Assembly: GCF_014803405.1 (NCBI RefSeq)
Contig: NZ_JACYFG010000013.1
Span: forward strand, 1-64,000
DNA from: Pelagicoccus enzymogenes
Lineage (GTDB): Bacteria > Verrucomicrobiota > Verrucomicrobiia > Opitutales > Opitutaceae
Direction of reading: 5' to 3'
Length of the DNA stretch: 64,000 bases
The notes under the pieces are model-generated. The model was not told where the DNA came from, made no database searches, and saw only the letters and a program-made list of their open reading frames with translations. Numbering within the stretch: the stretch's first letter is position 1; each line of letters starts with the position of its first letter. Of the stretch, positions 52,257 to 60,342 are shown in pieces. The position numbers were made by a program, and so were the translations under genes.

Positions 52257-52924
52257 GACTTGCGCATTCGGTACCCTGCCCCACGCACCGTTTCGATCAA
52301 TTGCGTTTCCTGCCCCGCATCGACCTTCTTGCGTAGTCGTTGTATGCACACATCCACTACATTAGTGCTCGGGTCGAAGTCGTAGCCCCAAACATGTTCC
52401 AGGATTTGGGTACGGGTCAGCACCCGGCCGGGGGAACGCATCAAGTATTCGAGCAGATTGAATTCACGCGTCGTCAATTCCACTGAGTCGCCGCCTCGCA
52501 TCACTTCTCGCGTGCTCAGGTTCACGGTCAGGTCTTCTACCTGCATCAAGCTAAGCGATTGCCCGCTGGAGCGACGGTGCAGGGCTTGGATGCGAGCGAC
52601 CAGCTCGTCCAGATAAAAGGGTTTCGTGAGGTAGTCGTCCGCTCCAAGGTTCAAGCCCTCCAGTCTCTCATCCAGCTCGCTCCGAGCCGTTACCAATATC
52701 ACAGGCACCGTATTGCCCGACTTCCGCAGCGACTTCAAAATGCTCAAGCCATCTCTCCCAGGCAACATGATATCCAGCACGACCACATCGTAGCTTTGGG
52801 TGGTTGCGTGCAGGTAGCCGTCATTCCCATCTTCCGCTAACTCGACGACGTAACCGTGCTCCTTCAGTCCTTTGAGCACGAAGTCGGAAATCTTTTTTTC
52901 GTCCTCGACGAGCAATACCTTCAT
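52253..52924 (-). CDS. OmpR-family response regulator
   Basis: This encodes 223 residues. The receiver has VEDEKK, phospho-acceptor Asp51 in VLDIMLPGRDG and Lys in YLTKPF. The winged-helix domain shows ELTTREFNLLEYLMRSPGRVLTR and VVDVCIQRLRKKVD. It is closest in pattern to CusR/CopR/QseB regulators. It is cotranscribed with the kinase and divergent from an EF-hand gene across a 169-base region with repeated GTAAT sites, which are likely its operators. Confidence 0.93.
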   Translation of the reverse strand: MKVLLVEDEKKISDFVLKGLKEHGYVVELAEDGNDGYLHATTQSYDVVVLDIMLPGRDGLSILKSLRKSGNTVPVILVTARSELDERLEGLNLGADDYLTKPFYLDELVARIQALHRRSSGQSLSLMQVEDLTVNLSTREVMRGGDSVELTTREFNLLEYLMRSPGRVLTRTQILEHVWGYDFDPSTNVVDVCIQRLRKKVDAGQETQLIETVRGAGYRMRKS

Positions 52925-52969
52925 AACAGCCATCCTGCAATAAATGCCCCAGCTATCAAGGTCACGATT

Positions 52970-53010
52970 CATTACAATTTTGTAATGGGGAAGGTAATGA
53001 AGCGGTAATC
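52970..53010. promoter_or_regulatory. candidate response-regulator operator
   Basis: A palindrome, CATTACA-ATTT-TGTAATG (52970-52987), is followed by two more GTAAT units at 52994 and 53005. The three forward GTAAT copies are 12 and 11 bases apart, about one helical turn, as for OmpR-family binding sites. The array lies between the divergent regulator and EF-hand genes and could control both. Confidence 0.55.
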
Positions 53011-53093
53011 CCGACGCGGTTTAATCCGAGCATCGAATCGAACGGCGAACCCGCCGTCGCAACCACAATTAACATCGGAAAACCAAAATCGTA

Positions 53094-53555
53094 ATGAAAG
53101 CACAACTACTCACTCTCGCCGCCTTGGGATCGGCTTTTTTCAGCTCAACCCTGTTCGCTCGCCCCGAAGGACCTCCGCCGCCACCAGATCCTGAAGCCGT
53201 GGTGGTAGAAATGTTCACCGACTACGATGTGGACGAAAACAACAGCCTCAATCAGGAAGAACTCATCGCTGCCTTCGTAGGCATCCGAGAAAAGCATATG
53301 GCAGCTCGCCAAGGCGATCGTCCTCGCATGGGACGCAAAGGACCGGAGGGAGAGGAATCCACCGACCGCCCCAGAAAGGGCAAGCGGCGCGGCCCCCCTG
53401 CTCCCGAAGAGCTCGCTCCTAAACTGATCGAAGATTTCGACGCCAGCGGAGACGGGGAGCTCAATACCGAGGAACTCCTGCAAGCCCTGCAGAAAATGCA
53501 CGAGCGCGGCGGCCGTAGAGGCCCTGGCAAGCCAGAGTCAGACGACGCGGCCTAG
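53094..53555 (+). CDS. secreted EF-hand protein
   Basis: This encodes 153 residues with a signal peptide (LLTLAALGSAFFSSTLFA). Two canonical calcium loops are visible: DVDENNSLNQEE (45-56) and DASGDGELNTEE near 115. A basic linker rich in Arg, Gly and Pro lies between them. It is divergent from an OmpR-type two-component operon and shares its operator candidates. Calcium binding is supported by sequence; whether it buffers calcium, senses it for the kinase or is just a target is inference. Confidence 0.88.
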   Translation: MKAQLLTLAALGSAFFSSTLFARPEGPPPPPDPEAVVVEMFTDYDVDENNSLNQEELIAAFVGIREKHMAARQGDRPRMGRKGPEGEESTDRPRKGKRRGPPAPEELAPKLIEDFDASGDGELNTEELLQALQKMHERGGRRGPGKPESDDAA

Positions 53556-53631
53556 CCGACCAAGGCAATCGACCGTGGCGTAGAAACGTCACCTCGCTCG
53601 GAGATCCGTTTTCCACACACAACACACACGG

Positions 53632-53659
53632 CGGGTCCAGCCTCTGGCTGGGCCCGTTT
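53632..53659 (+). terminator. intrinsic terminator of the EF-hand gene
   Basis: CGGGTCCAGCC and GGCTGGGCCCG form an 11-bp stem with one G-T pair and loop TCT, followed by TTT. It lies about 75 bases after the EF-hand stop. Confidence 0.7.
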
Positions 53660-53716
53660 GCGTGCGATTCGCAATTGCCAAGCCAAGCAGCAAACCTAGG
53701 CTCTCGGCCCAACAGC

Positions 53717-54235
53717 ATGCTGAGCGAACGCGAACAAATCCTTTTCAAGAAAGCACTCACCTACGCAAACGGCTACCGGGAACTCGGCATGGTCGAGGAA
53801 GCCTTGCAAGAGCTCGCAAACCTAGGCGAGACCTATGCCTCCCGAACCGAATTCCTGCAAATGCAGCTGGCCATTTTCATGGAAGCTAAACGCTGGCAGG
53901 ACGCCTTGCCCGTGGCCAATATCCTCGCCTCGCGAAACGATTCGGACCCCGGCAATTTCGTTAACCTCGCCTACATCACGCGACGTGCGAGCGGGATCGA
54001 GGGGGCACGCATCATTCTCGAAAACGCGTCCAAGCGCTTTCCCCGAGAAGCGATCATTCACTACAACCTTGGCTGCTACGCTTGCTGTACCAAAGACATG
54101 GATACCGCGAAAGCGCACCTGCTCACATCCTTCAGCCTAGACGAAAGCTACCTCGAAATGAGCGAGACCGACGAGGACCTCAAGTCCCTGAGAAGCTGGA
54201 TCGCCAAAATTCCCCGCCCCGAAAAAGAAAGCTAA
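53717..54235 (+). CDS. TPR repeat protein
   Basis: This encodes 172 residues, all helical, with about three or four tetratricopeptide units: KKALTYANGYRELGMVEEALQEL, MEAKRWQDALPVANILA, and AIIHYNLGCYACCTKDMDTAKAHLLTSF (shortened). It is cytoplasmic, with no signal peptide. ATG 53717 is favoured over 53675, which overlaps the terminator zone. The partner is unknown. Confidence 0.78.
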   Translation: MLSEREQILFKKALTYANGYRELGMVEEALQELANLGETYASRTEFLQMQLAIFMEAKRWQDALPVANILASRNDSDPGNFVNLAYITRRASGIEGARIILENASKRFPREAIIHYNLGCYACCTKDMDTAKAHLLTSFSLDESYLEMSETDEDLKSLRSWIAKIPRPEKES

Positions 54236-54242
54236 GTCCCCC

Positions 54243-54317
54243 GTAGCGCTGAGCTTCAGCCAGCGTCCGCAGAGCAAGACCCTTTCTCTGATTTCGCTGG
54301 CTGAAGTTCAGCGCTAC
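54243..54317. repeat. REP-like large palindrome
   Basis: GTAGCGCTGAGCTTCAGCCA plus GCG (54243-54265) is the near-perfect reverse complement of 54295-54317, giving a 23-bp stem with one G-T pair around a 29-base loop. It sits between the convergent TPR and dnaX genes. Its size and position suit a REP/MITE-type intergenic repeat or a bidirectional terminator. No second copy is seen in this window. Confidence 0.7.
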
Positions 54318-54328
54318 GATTTCCGCCC

Positions 54329-55812
54329 TTACTTGATCTTCTTCGGGTTTACCCGCTGGACCTTGTTCAGCTTGGCTCGAAAGAGCTCCTCCATGAGCAC
54401 GCGCGTCTTCTCGGGGATACGCTTTTCGACCGTTTCCAAGGGCGGCAATTCCATGCCGTCGTCGGGAATTACGTCTTCGTCACGCACGGGCATGGAGCTG
54501 CCAAGCTCTTCGGCTAGGTCGAATTCGCTCGGTGCATCGATGTAGCCCTCGTCCGCCTCCGTTTCCCGGTTCTCGAAAGGGCTGGCCTCCGGCGCTCCGA
54601 CAGGTGCGAGCCGTTCAGGCGCGGGAGCGATTTGCGTTCTGACGTAGGGCTTACGCTCCGGGACCGTCAGTCGTTTTTTTTTTCGTCAGCAGTCTCCGGC
54701 AAACCCTCCGCGATGCTGGAAAGCTCGCGGATCAAGCCGTCGATAGCGCGGGCCCGACATTCCTCGGACGCCTTGAGGAGAGCGACTTCGAAGTTCACCT
54801 TTTCGCTGAGGCCAAACTTCAGGCCGGACTCGCTCTGGCGCAGGCTGTCGAGCAAACGCGTCAGCGACTCGGTGCTGAGCTCCTCGCCCAGACTGGATGT
54901 CTTGCCACCGCCGCGCACGGCTTCCAACAAGGCCGCACGTACCCGAGCCTGCAAGTCCACCAACGCCCGGTAGAAGTCTTGTCCGGAAGCGTCAAATTGG
55001 TCGCTTAGCTCCAAAAGTCGCGGGTGGTCGCCAGTAGCGATCGACTTTGCCAGCTCGTCGATATGCTCGCCGCTGACCAGTCCGTACACTTGCAGTACAT
55101 CCGGTTCGCTGATCTTAGCGCCGCAGAACGCGATCATCTGGTCGAGGATCGATTGCGAGTCGCGCATGCCGCCGTCCGCGAGGCGGGCGACCGCCTTGAG
55201 GGCGTCCTCGTCCGCTTCGATACCTTCCGCCTTGCAGATCAGAGCTAGGCGCTCGCGGATGAGCTCCTCGGGAATGGGCTTGAGGTCGAAGCGTTGGCAG
55301 CGGGATACGATGGTTGGCAAAACCTTGTGGGCTTCCGTGGTCGCGAAGACGAACTTCACGTGCTCGGGAGGCTCCTCGAGAATTTTGAGCAAGGCGTTGA
55401 AAGCGCCGGTAGAGAGCATGTGCACCTCGTCGATAATATAGACCTTGTACTTGCCTTGGCTCGGGGCGTACTGGGCGTCTTCGCGCAAGGCTCTTACCTG
55501 CTCCACGCCGTTGTTGGAGGCGCCGTCGATCTCCAGCACGTCCATGCAGGTGCCGTTCATGATGGCCTTGCAGATTTCGGAATCTTCCGGCGGTTCCGCC
55601 AAGGGGCCTCCTTCGCAGTTGAGGCACTTGGCGAAGATGCGGGCAGTAGTTGTTTTTCCAGTACCGCGAGGACCGACGAATAAGTAGGCGTGAGCGATGC
55701 GATTTTGCTCGATCGCGTTCTTCAAAGTCCGGACCACATGGTCCTGACCTACGACTTCGTCGAACTTCTGCGGGCGCCACTTGCGGGCAATTACCTGATA
55801 GCCTTGGCTCAT
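54329..55812 (-). CDS. dnaX: DnaX long form (tau) made by slippage
   Basis: If one extra A is read in the A10 run at 54683-54674 (a -1 ribosomal shift or transcriptional slippage), the frame passes the short-form stop and stays open to TAA 54329, giving 494 residues. The added 115 or so residues are acidic, then helical ([14 protein letters not shown] to [20 protein letters not shown]) and show normal coding character, with no start or promoter of their own. In other bacteria tau carries C-terminal regions that bind DnaB and the polymerase core. An A10 run that is really A11 or A8 in the genome would instead give one long gene. Confidence 0.75.
54667..55812 (-). CDS. dnaX: DNA polymerase III gamma subunit (short DnaX form)
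   Basis: This encodes 381 residues and is the clamp-loader ATPase. ATG 55812 starts [23 protein letters not shown]. Walker A is [10 protein letters not shown], the zinc module has CLNCEGG with later EICKA and GTCMD, Walker B is IIDEVHML, sensor 1 is FATTEAHK and the SRC motif is VSRCQRFD. The zero-frame ends EKKND directly after a run of ten A. This short product corresponds to gamma. An SRP RNA gene lies just upstream on the same strand, a neighbourhood often seen with dnaX. Confidence 0.93.
   Translation of the reverse strand: MSQGYQVIARKWRPQKFDEVVGQDHVVRTLKNAIEQNRIAHAYLFVGPRGTGKTTTARIFAKCLNCEGGPLAEPPEDSEICKAIMNGTCMDVLEIDGASNNGVEQVRALREDAQYAPSQGKYKVYIIDEVHMLSTGAFNALLKILEEPPEHVKFVFATTEAHKVLPTIVSRCQRFDLKPIPEELIRERLALICKAEGIEADEDALKAVARLADGGMRDSQSILDQMIAFCGAKISEPDVLQVYGLVSGEHIDELAKSIATGDHPRLLELSDQFDASGQDFYRALVDLQARVRAALLEAVRGGGKTSSLGEELSTESLTRLLDSLRQSESGLKFGLSEKVNFEVALLKASEECRARAIDGLIRELSSIAEGLPETADEKKND
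54674..54683 (-). other. A10 slippery site in dnaX
   Basis: Ten A in a row on the coding strand (GAA AAA AAA AAC) lie three codons before the short-form stop. GGAG lies exactly 10 bases upstream, matching the spacing of the SD-like stimulator of E. coli dnaX frameshifting. Runs of nine A drive transcriptional slippage in Thermus dnaX, so either mechanism could act. Confidence 0.75.
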
Positions 55813-55826
55813 TGATTGGGAAACTT

Positions 55827-55880
55827 GGTGGGGCGGCTTGTGCGAAGCAACCCTGGAGAATATCAGGTGGGGCGGCTTGT
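55827..55880. repeat. direct repeat in the dnaX leader
   Basis: GGTGGGGCGGCTTGT occurs at 55827-55841 and again at 55866-55880, exactly 39 bases apart. It lies between the SRP RNA terminator and the dnaX ATG. The role is unknown: it could be a regulator site, or the trace of a short duplication. Confidence 0.55.
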
Positions 55881-55901
55881 CCCAAGACGCTTGCGAAAAG
55901 G

Positions 55902-56041
<140 letters not shown>

Positions 56042-56067
56042 ACCCCAATTTTAACAAATTTCGCTTC

Positions 56068-56092
56068 CCCCTCCGAAAGCCCGGCGGAGGGG
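56068..56092. other. hairpin downstream of mprF
   Basis: CCCCTCCG (56068-56075) and CGGAGGGG (56085-56092) form an 8-bp stem between the mprF stop and the SRP RNA gene. No T run follows; it may be a weak terminator of the mprF transcript. Confidence 0.4.
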
Positions 56093-56142
56093 CGGCTGCC
56101 ACGCCGTCCTCGCTGCAAGGACAAAACCGAGAGACAACTCCC

Positions 56143-58713
56143 CTACGCTGCCGCCCCGCTCGCTTTCGCGGGACGCGAAGAAACCACGCGGGTAACGTCG
56201 GCCGTCACGAAGGGCAATCGCCAGCTTCCCGGGCTTGCCACGTAGATCGGCTCCCACTCGGGATTGAAGCGCTCCTTGTAGGAACGAATGCCGCGGAAAC
56301 CGTAGAAGTTCTCCCCATGGTTGAAAACCAGGTCCAGCAGCTTGTGGGCGATGGGCACGGCGTTCCCGACCGTGATTCCCGAGAGCGGCGCCACTCGGAG
56401 GTCGAAAAAGCTGAAACCTTCCGCCTTTGCCCATTGAATCAGCTCGACGAACAGAAATTCCATGACGCTGGGTGGAGCCAAGTGGGTGTAACGCATCAAG
56501 TCGATCGATAGCTCCTGCCGCGACTTGGTTTCCCAAATGTTCGTGAAAGCCACGATTTCACCCTCGACCCGAACCACCGCGATACGGAAATTCGCTAGGT
56601 ACGCTTCGTCAAAATATCCGAGCGAAAAGCCCTTTTCCTTAGACTTCTTGGCTGTCAGCCACTCATCCGAAATCGCCCGCAGCGTCTTCATCTCCAGTAA
56701 GGCATCCGCTTGGCTTAGCACTTCGAAGCTGCAGCCTTTCTTGGCTGCTCGCTTCAAACGAGAGCGCATACTCTGCCGCTTGGAACCCTCCAAGGTGAAA
56801 TCCGCGAGGCGAACTCTCGCAATTTCGCCCACCTTCACCGGGCGTAGGCCCACGTCGACGTAATTGAAGAGATGGTCCTTGCTGGCTTGGTAAAACACGG
56901 GTTGCCCGCCAAAGCGGGCCGCCGTCTCGCGAAACTCTCGAATCAGTTCCTTGAACGCCTGCGGGTCGCCAACGGGGTCACCCATGGATACCCATGTCTT
57001 CCCGCTGATCCGGAACATGATGAAGGCGCTTTCCTGCTCGTTGAAGAAGAATCGCTTGTCTCCCATGAGAGCCAGGTTCGCGGAAGCGACCGAGCTGGTC
57101 GCCAGGATCCGCTCCACCGCTTCGCGCTTTTTCCAAAAGGGCTCGCCGGCATCTGGACGGGCGGTGTGGATGAGCTTGTAGCCAGCCAATAAAAATCCGA
57201 GCAAAGCGATTCCGAAGGACGTGCGCAGGAAGCGCGGCTTCTCCCCATCAAGCTCGAACTGCCACCACGATTGGTCCTCGTAGGCACCATGGTGGTAGAC
57301 AAAAAGGCCGAGGTAAATCGAGCTTCCGACCGCTAGCAGCACCGCCAGAACCGAGCCGGATTCCATGTTGAGGTCCAGAAGCGATGACTTCCTGTAGAAA
57401 TACCTGCGGCAAGGGGCCAAGATCCCAGCCATCACGGCCAGCACCAGGCCCATTCCTATCCCGTCGCCACGCAACAAGGATAACGGAGCTGCCACGCAAA
57501 GTACGAGCAGGGTCAGATAGTAGGCGCTGTCGATCTTCCGCTTGATTCCGTAGGCCAAGAAAAGAAGGACTAGCCCGATCAAGCTGACCGCGAAGTGCGA
57601 GAGCTGTATCAAGGGCAGCGGAAACAAGCCCTCTAGCCACTCAGCGTGCAAAGTGTTGGACGGAAGGGAACCGGCGAGCAGCAACAGCAGCCCACCTGCG
57701 AAAATGAAAGCGGACAAAAGTCGCGGAGCAATCACGCTGAGCCATCCTTGAGCTTTGGCCATGCGCGGCCCGGCTACGCCCATTACGGACTTACCCTCCA
57801 GCACTGCAAAGAGCGAACATGCCACCAACAAAGGCAGCAGGAAATAGATAGCCCGGTAGACCAGCAAGGCCGCGAGCAGTTCGTTGTTGTCTGCGCTCGT
57901 GGGCAAAAACAGCAGGAATACCGTTTCAAACACGCCGATACCGCCAGGGGTGCTGCTCACCAGTCCTCCAAAAAAGGCGATACAGAAGATGCTCGTGAAC
58001 GCGAAAAAGCTAAGGTTCTGGTCGGGGATGAGAAAATAGAGGGCCGTCGCGGCTGCAACCGTATCCGCTACGGTAATACCGATCTGCCCGATGCCCGCCT
58101 TCCAGTCGGGCAACGCCAAGCGTCGTCCCCAGAAGGAAAGTCCGCTTTTCGAAAAGCGACAAGCAAGCACGTAAGCTACCCCCGCTAGGGCCATCAGCAG
58201 GCCGACCGGTCGAACCAGCGCGTCCGGGATCGGATAGGCTCCGTCGAAGGACACTTCAGAAGCGCAGAGAGCGACTCCCGCCAATACCGCCAATCCCAAC
58301 CAAAAGCTGACAGACGCGAAGACGATCAGCTTCGCGATATCTTTGGGACTGTATCCCCAGCCTTGATACATCTTGTAGCGAACCGCCGATGAGCTGACGA
58401 TGGACAAGCCGACGTTGAGGCTCAGCACATAACTGTAGAAGGCAACCAACAGGGTGCGTTTCCAGTTCTGCCGCTTGCCGATGTAGCGCTGGCCCAACCA
58501 ATCGTAGCCCCCCATCAATAGATAGCTAACTGCAGTGAACAATACCGCCAATCCGATGGACAAGGCCGAATAGGACTTCACCGTGTGCAAAATACTGCGG
58601 TAGTCGAACTTCGAGAGGTTCTGAAACAGCAAGTACATCAAACCGACGACCAATACCGTCACCGCGAGCGTAACCATTCGTTTCTTCCATGTGGTTTGCC
58701 CTCGAGAGTTCAT
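56143..58713 (-). CDS. mprF: lysylphosphatidylglycerol synthase/flippase MprF
   Basis: This encodes 856 residues. The N-terminal half (about 1-520) has some 13 or 14 membrane helices of the flippase type (SSAVRYKMYQGWGYSPKDIAKL, STPGGIGVFETVFL). The C-terminal half is the DUF2156 aminoacyl-transferase fold (FNEQESAFIMFRISGKTWVSMGDPVG, KGFSLGYFDEAYL, FFDLRVAPLSG, YGFRGIRSYKERFNPEWEPIY). It adds an amino acid, usually Lys, from charged tRNA to phosphatidylglycerol and flips the product, lowering surface charge. It overlaps the alpha/beta hydrolase by 4 bases, which hints at a lipid-related pair. Confidence 0.93.
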   Translation of the reverse strand: MNSRGQTTWKKRMVTLAVTVLVVGLMYLLFQNLSKFDYRSILHTVKSYSALSIGLAVLFTAVSYLLMGGYDWLGQRYIGKRQNWKRTLLVAFYSYVLSLNVGLSIVSSSAVRYKMYQGWGYSPKDIAKLIVFASVSFWLGLAVLAGVALCASEVSFDGAYPIPDALVRPVGLLMALAGVAYVLACRFSKSGLSFWGRRLALPDWKAGIGQIGITVADTVAAATALYFLIPDQNLSFFAFTSIFCIAFFGGLVSSTPGGIGVFETVFLLFLPTSADNNELLAALLVYRAIYFLLPLLVACSLFAVLEGKSVMGVAGPRMAKAQGWLSVIAPRLLSAFIFAGGLLLLLAGSLPSNTLHAEWLEGLFPLPLIQLSHFAVSLIGLVLLFLAYGIKRKIDSAYYLTLLVLCVAAPLSLLRGDGIGMGLVLAVMAGILAPCRRYFYRKSSLLDLNMESGSVLAVLLAVGSSIYLGLFVYHHGAYEDQSWWQFELDGEKPRFLRTSFGIALLGFLLAGYKLIHTARPDAGEPFWKKREAVERILATSSVASANLALMGDKRFFFNEQESAFIMFRISGKTWVSMGDPVGDPQAFKELIREFRETAARFGGQPVFYQASKDHLFNYVDVGLRPVKVGEIARVRLADFTLEGSKRQSMRSRLKRAAKKGCSFEVLSQADALLEMKTLRAISDEWLTAKKSKEKGFSLGYFDEAYLANFRIAVVRVEGEIVAFTNIWETKSRQELSIDLMRYTHLAPPSVMEFLFVELIQWAKAEGFSFFDLRVAPLSGITVGNAVPIAHKLLDLVFNHGENFYGFRGIRSYKERFNPEWEPIYVASPGSWRLPFVTADVTRVVSSRPAKASGAAA

Positions 58714-59537
58714 GCCTTATTCTCCTTTTCTACGGAGTCGCCTGCGACCAAGGCTGCGATCTCCTTCGCTATCAGTTTGGGGTGGGATTGGATCAAGGCA
58801 TGACCTCCGCCAGGAACGGGAACCAGCTTTGCGTTGCGCCCCGAAAGACGGGACGCGATGTATTCAGAATTTGCGAACGGGATGGTTCGATCTTCCTCGC
58901 CATGCAGCAGGGTCACTGGAACCTTGCAGCGATCCCAAAACCTGAGCAATTGAGCTAGGTATGTCGTGACGGCCGACATTTCCTTGGCCGACTGCACGTA
59001 GTGGCGAGGGAATAGCCTGGAAACGTACGGAATCAGCAACAGCCGATGATACCAGCGACACTGCACTTCATCGGGGCTAAGCACTCCGGCAACGAGGACC
59101 AATCCCCCGAGCCTCCCAGGCACCGCAAGCCTCTCGGCCAAAGCCGCCGCGAGGGCTGCCCCATAGGAGTGCCCCACTATGAAAAGCGACCTCTCGCTTT
59201 GAGCCTCAGCCTGCAAGACCGTTTCGAAGGAAGCGAGCTGCCCTTCCCAATCTTCAAGGGAGTCGCCAGCCGCATTTTCGCCGAAGCCGAGGCGATCGAG
59301 GGCAACCCTCTCGCAATCGAAACCAAGTTCCGCTAGTTCACGCCAGACCGCTTCCCAGTCGGAAGCGGTTCCCGGAGTTCCGTGAATAAAAAACACGACA
59401 CGGCCACAATCCGTCTTGCCGGACCGCCGCGCGACGAATGGGCTGCCTGCAGCTGACGCGAGAGCAGTGGCCGTCATCGCTGAGGCCGCTACTCTCGCAT
59501 CTCCGTCTTTTGAGAAAGCTTCGATTTTATGCTGCAT
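58710..59537 (-). CDS. alpha/beta hydrolase
   Basis: This encodes 275 residues. The fold is clear: VVFFIHGTPGTASDWEAVW, nucleophile Ser in IVGHSYGAALAAALAE, acid Asp in LHGEEDRTIPF and His in GGGHALIQ. It lies directly before mprF with an ATGA overlap. In some bacteria MprF partners are hydrolases that remove the amino acid from aminoacyl-PG (for example VirJ or AhyD), so a lipid-remodelling role is possible but unproven. No signal peptide is evident. Confidence 0.88.
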   Translation of the reverse strand: MQHKIEAFSKDGDARVAASAMTATALASAAGSPFVARRSGKTDCGRVVFFIHGTPGTASDWEAVWRELAELGFDCERVALDRLGFGENAAGDSLEDWEGQLASFETVLQAEAQSERSLFIVGHSYGAALAAALAERLAVPGRLGGLVLVAGVLSPDEVQCRWYHRLLLIPYVSRLFPRHYVQSAKEMSAVTTYLAQLLRFWDRCKVPVTLLHGEEDRTIPFANSEYIASRLSGRNAKLVPVPGGGHALIQSHPKLIAKEIAALVAGDSVEKENKA

Positions 59538-59649
59538 CGAGAGTGGTTACACTTCGTTTTGCAACGAAGCTTAGAGTGACTTCTCTATCGGCCCCAGTCC
59601 TGAGCTCATGTAGTCTAGGCTTTCACCCCTGCGCACTTTCTCCAAGTTT

Positions 59650-60342
59650 TTACCAGATCGTCTCTACCACCACCTTGAACGATCCTGCCACCGGAGGCGG
59701 CTTTACCACGAGGAGCTTTGGCGAGTACTGGTCGGCCACGAAGCGCGCGGAGTAGACGATTTCCTTGCGCCCCTTCCAAGGAAGCGAGAGCTCCAAAGTC
59801 ATTGGCACAGAGTACTCTCCCTCGAAGCAAAGGATGTCGGTAGCCCCCACTTCCACCGGAAACTCGAAGCGTTGCATCTTGGCGTTTAAGGGCACTCCCG
59901 TGAGGTTGAGAAAGCGAGCGCAGCGCGGTCCCCAGACTGCAGGCGACTCATCGAAAACCAGGTAGTCGTACTCGGGGGGTGAATCTCCCCCATTTTCCTT
60001 TTGCAGGAACACGACGAGGACGCGCTCCGCCCCCGCAGGCCAGGTGACCTCGCCCAGCCCTCTCCTTTCAATCTTTCCCCGGGCGTTTAGCGACTGAGCG
60101 AAAAACGAGAGCCGCCCCGGTTCCGAAGCCAGCGTGACTGGCCGCGACTTGCGGTCGGGCACAAAAACCAATTCGACGAGCTCGTCCCCCTCCACGCCTT
60201 CGCGCTCGAAAAAGATGCCCTGAAAATCCCCATCCCCATAACCCAGAACCCGAAAGCTTGGCTGAGCCTCCTCCTGAGCCGAGAGCTGGCACGCCAACAG
60301 CAAGGGAACAATTAGGAAAAGTTGTCGCAGCAACCGCCTCAT
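59650..60342 (-). CDS. exported protein of the Verru_Chthon cassette region
   Basis: This encodes 230 residues with a signal peptide (LFLIVPLLLACQLSAQ). The mature part is beta-rich without known motifs (FRVLGYGDGDFQGIFFEREG, ELVFVPDRKSRPVTLASEPG, YDYLVFDESPAVWGPRCARF). Its ATG overlaps the stop of the large cassette gene upstream, so it belongs to that operon. I do not recognise a family; a role in the pseudopilus-like assembly is inferred from position. Confidence 0.7.
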   Translation of the reverse strand: MRRLLRQLFLIVPLLLACQLSAQEEAQPSFRVLGYGDGDFQGIFFEREGVEGDELVELVFVPDRKSRPVTLASEPGRLSFFAQSLNARGKIERRGLGEVTWPAGAERVLVVFLQKENGGDSPPEYDYLVFDESPAVWGPRCARFLNLTGVPLNAKMQRFEFPVEVGATDILCFEGEYSVPMTLELSLPWKGRKEIVYSARFVADQYSPKLLVVKPPPVAGSFKVVVETIW

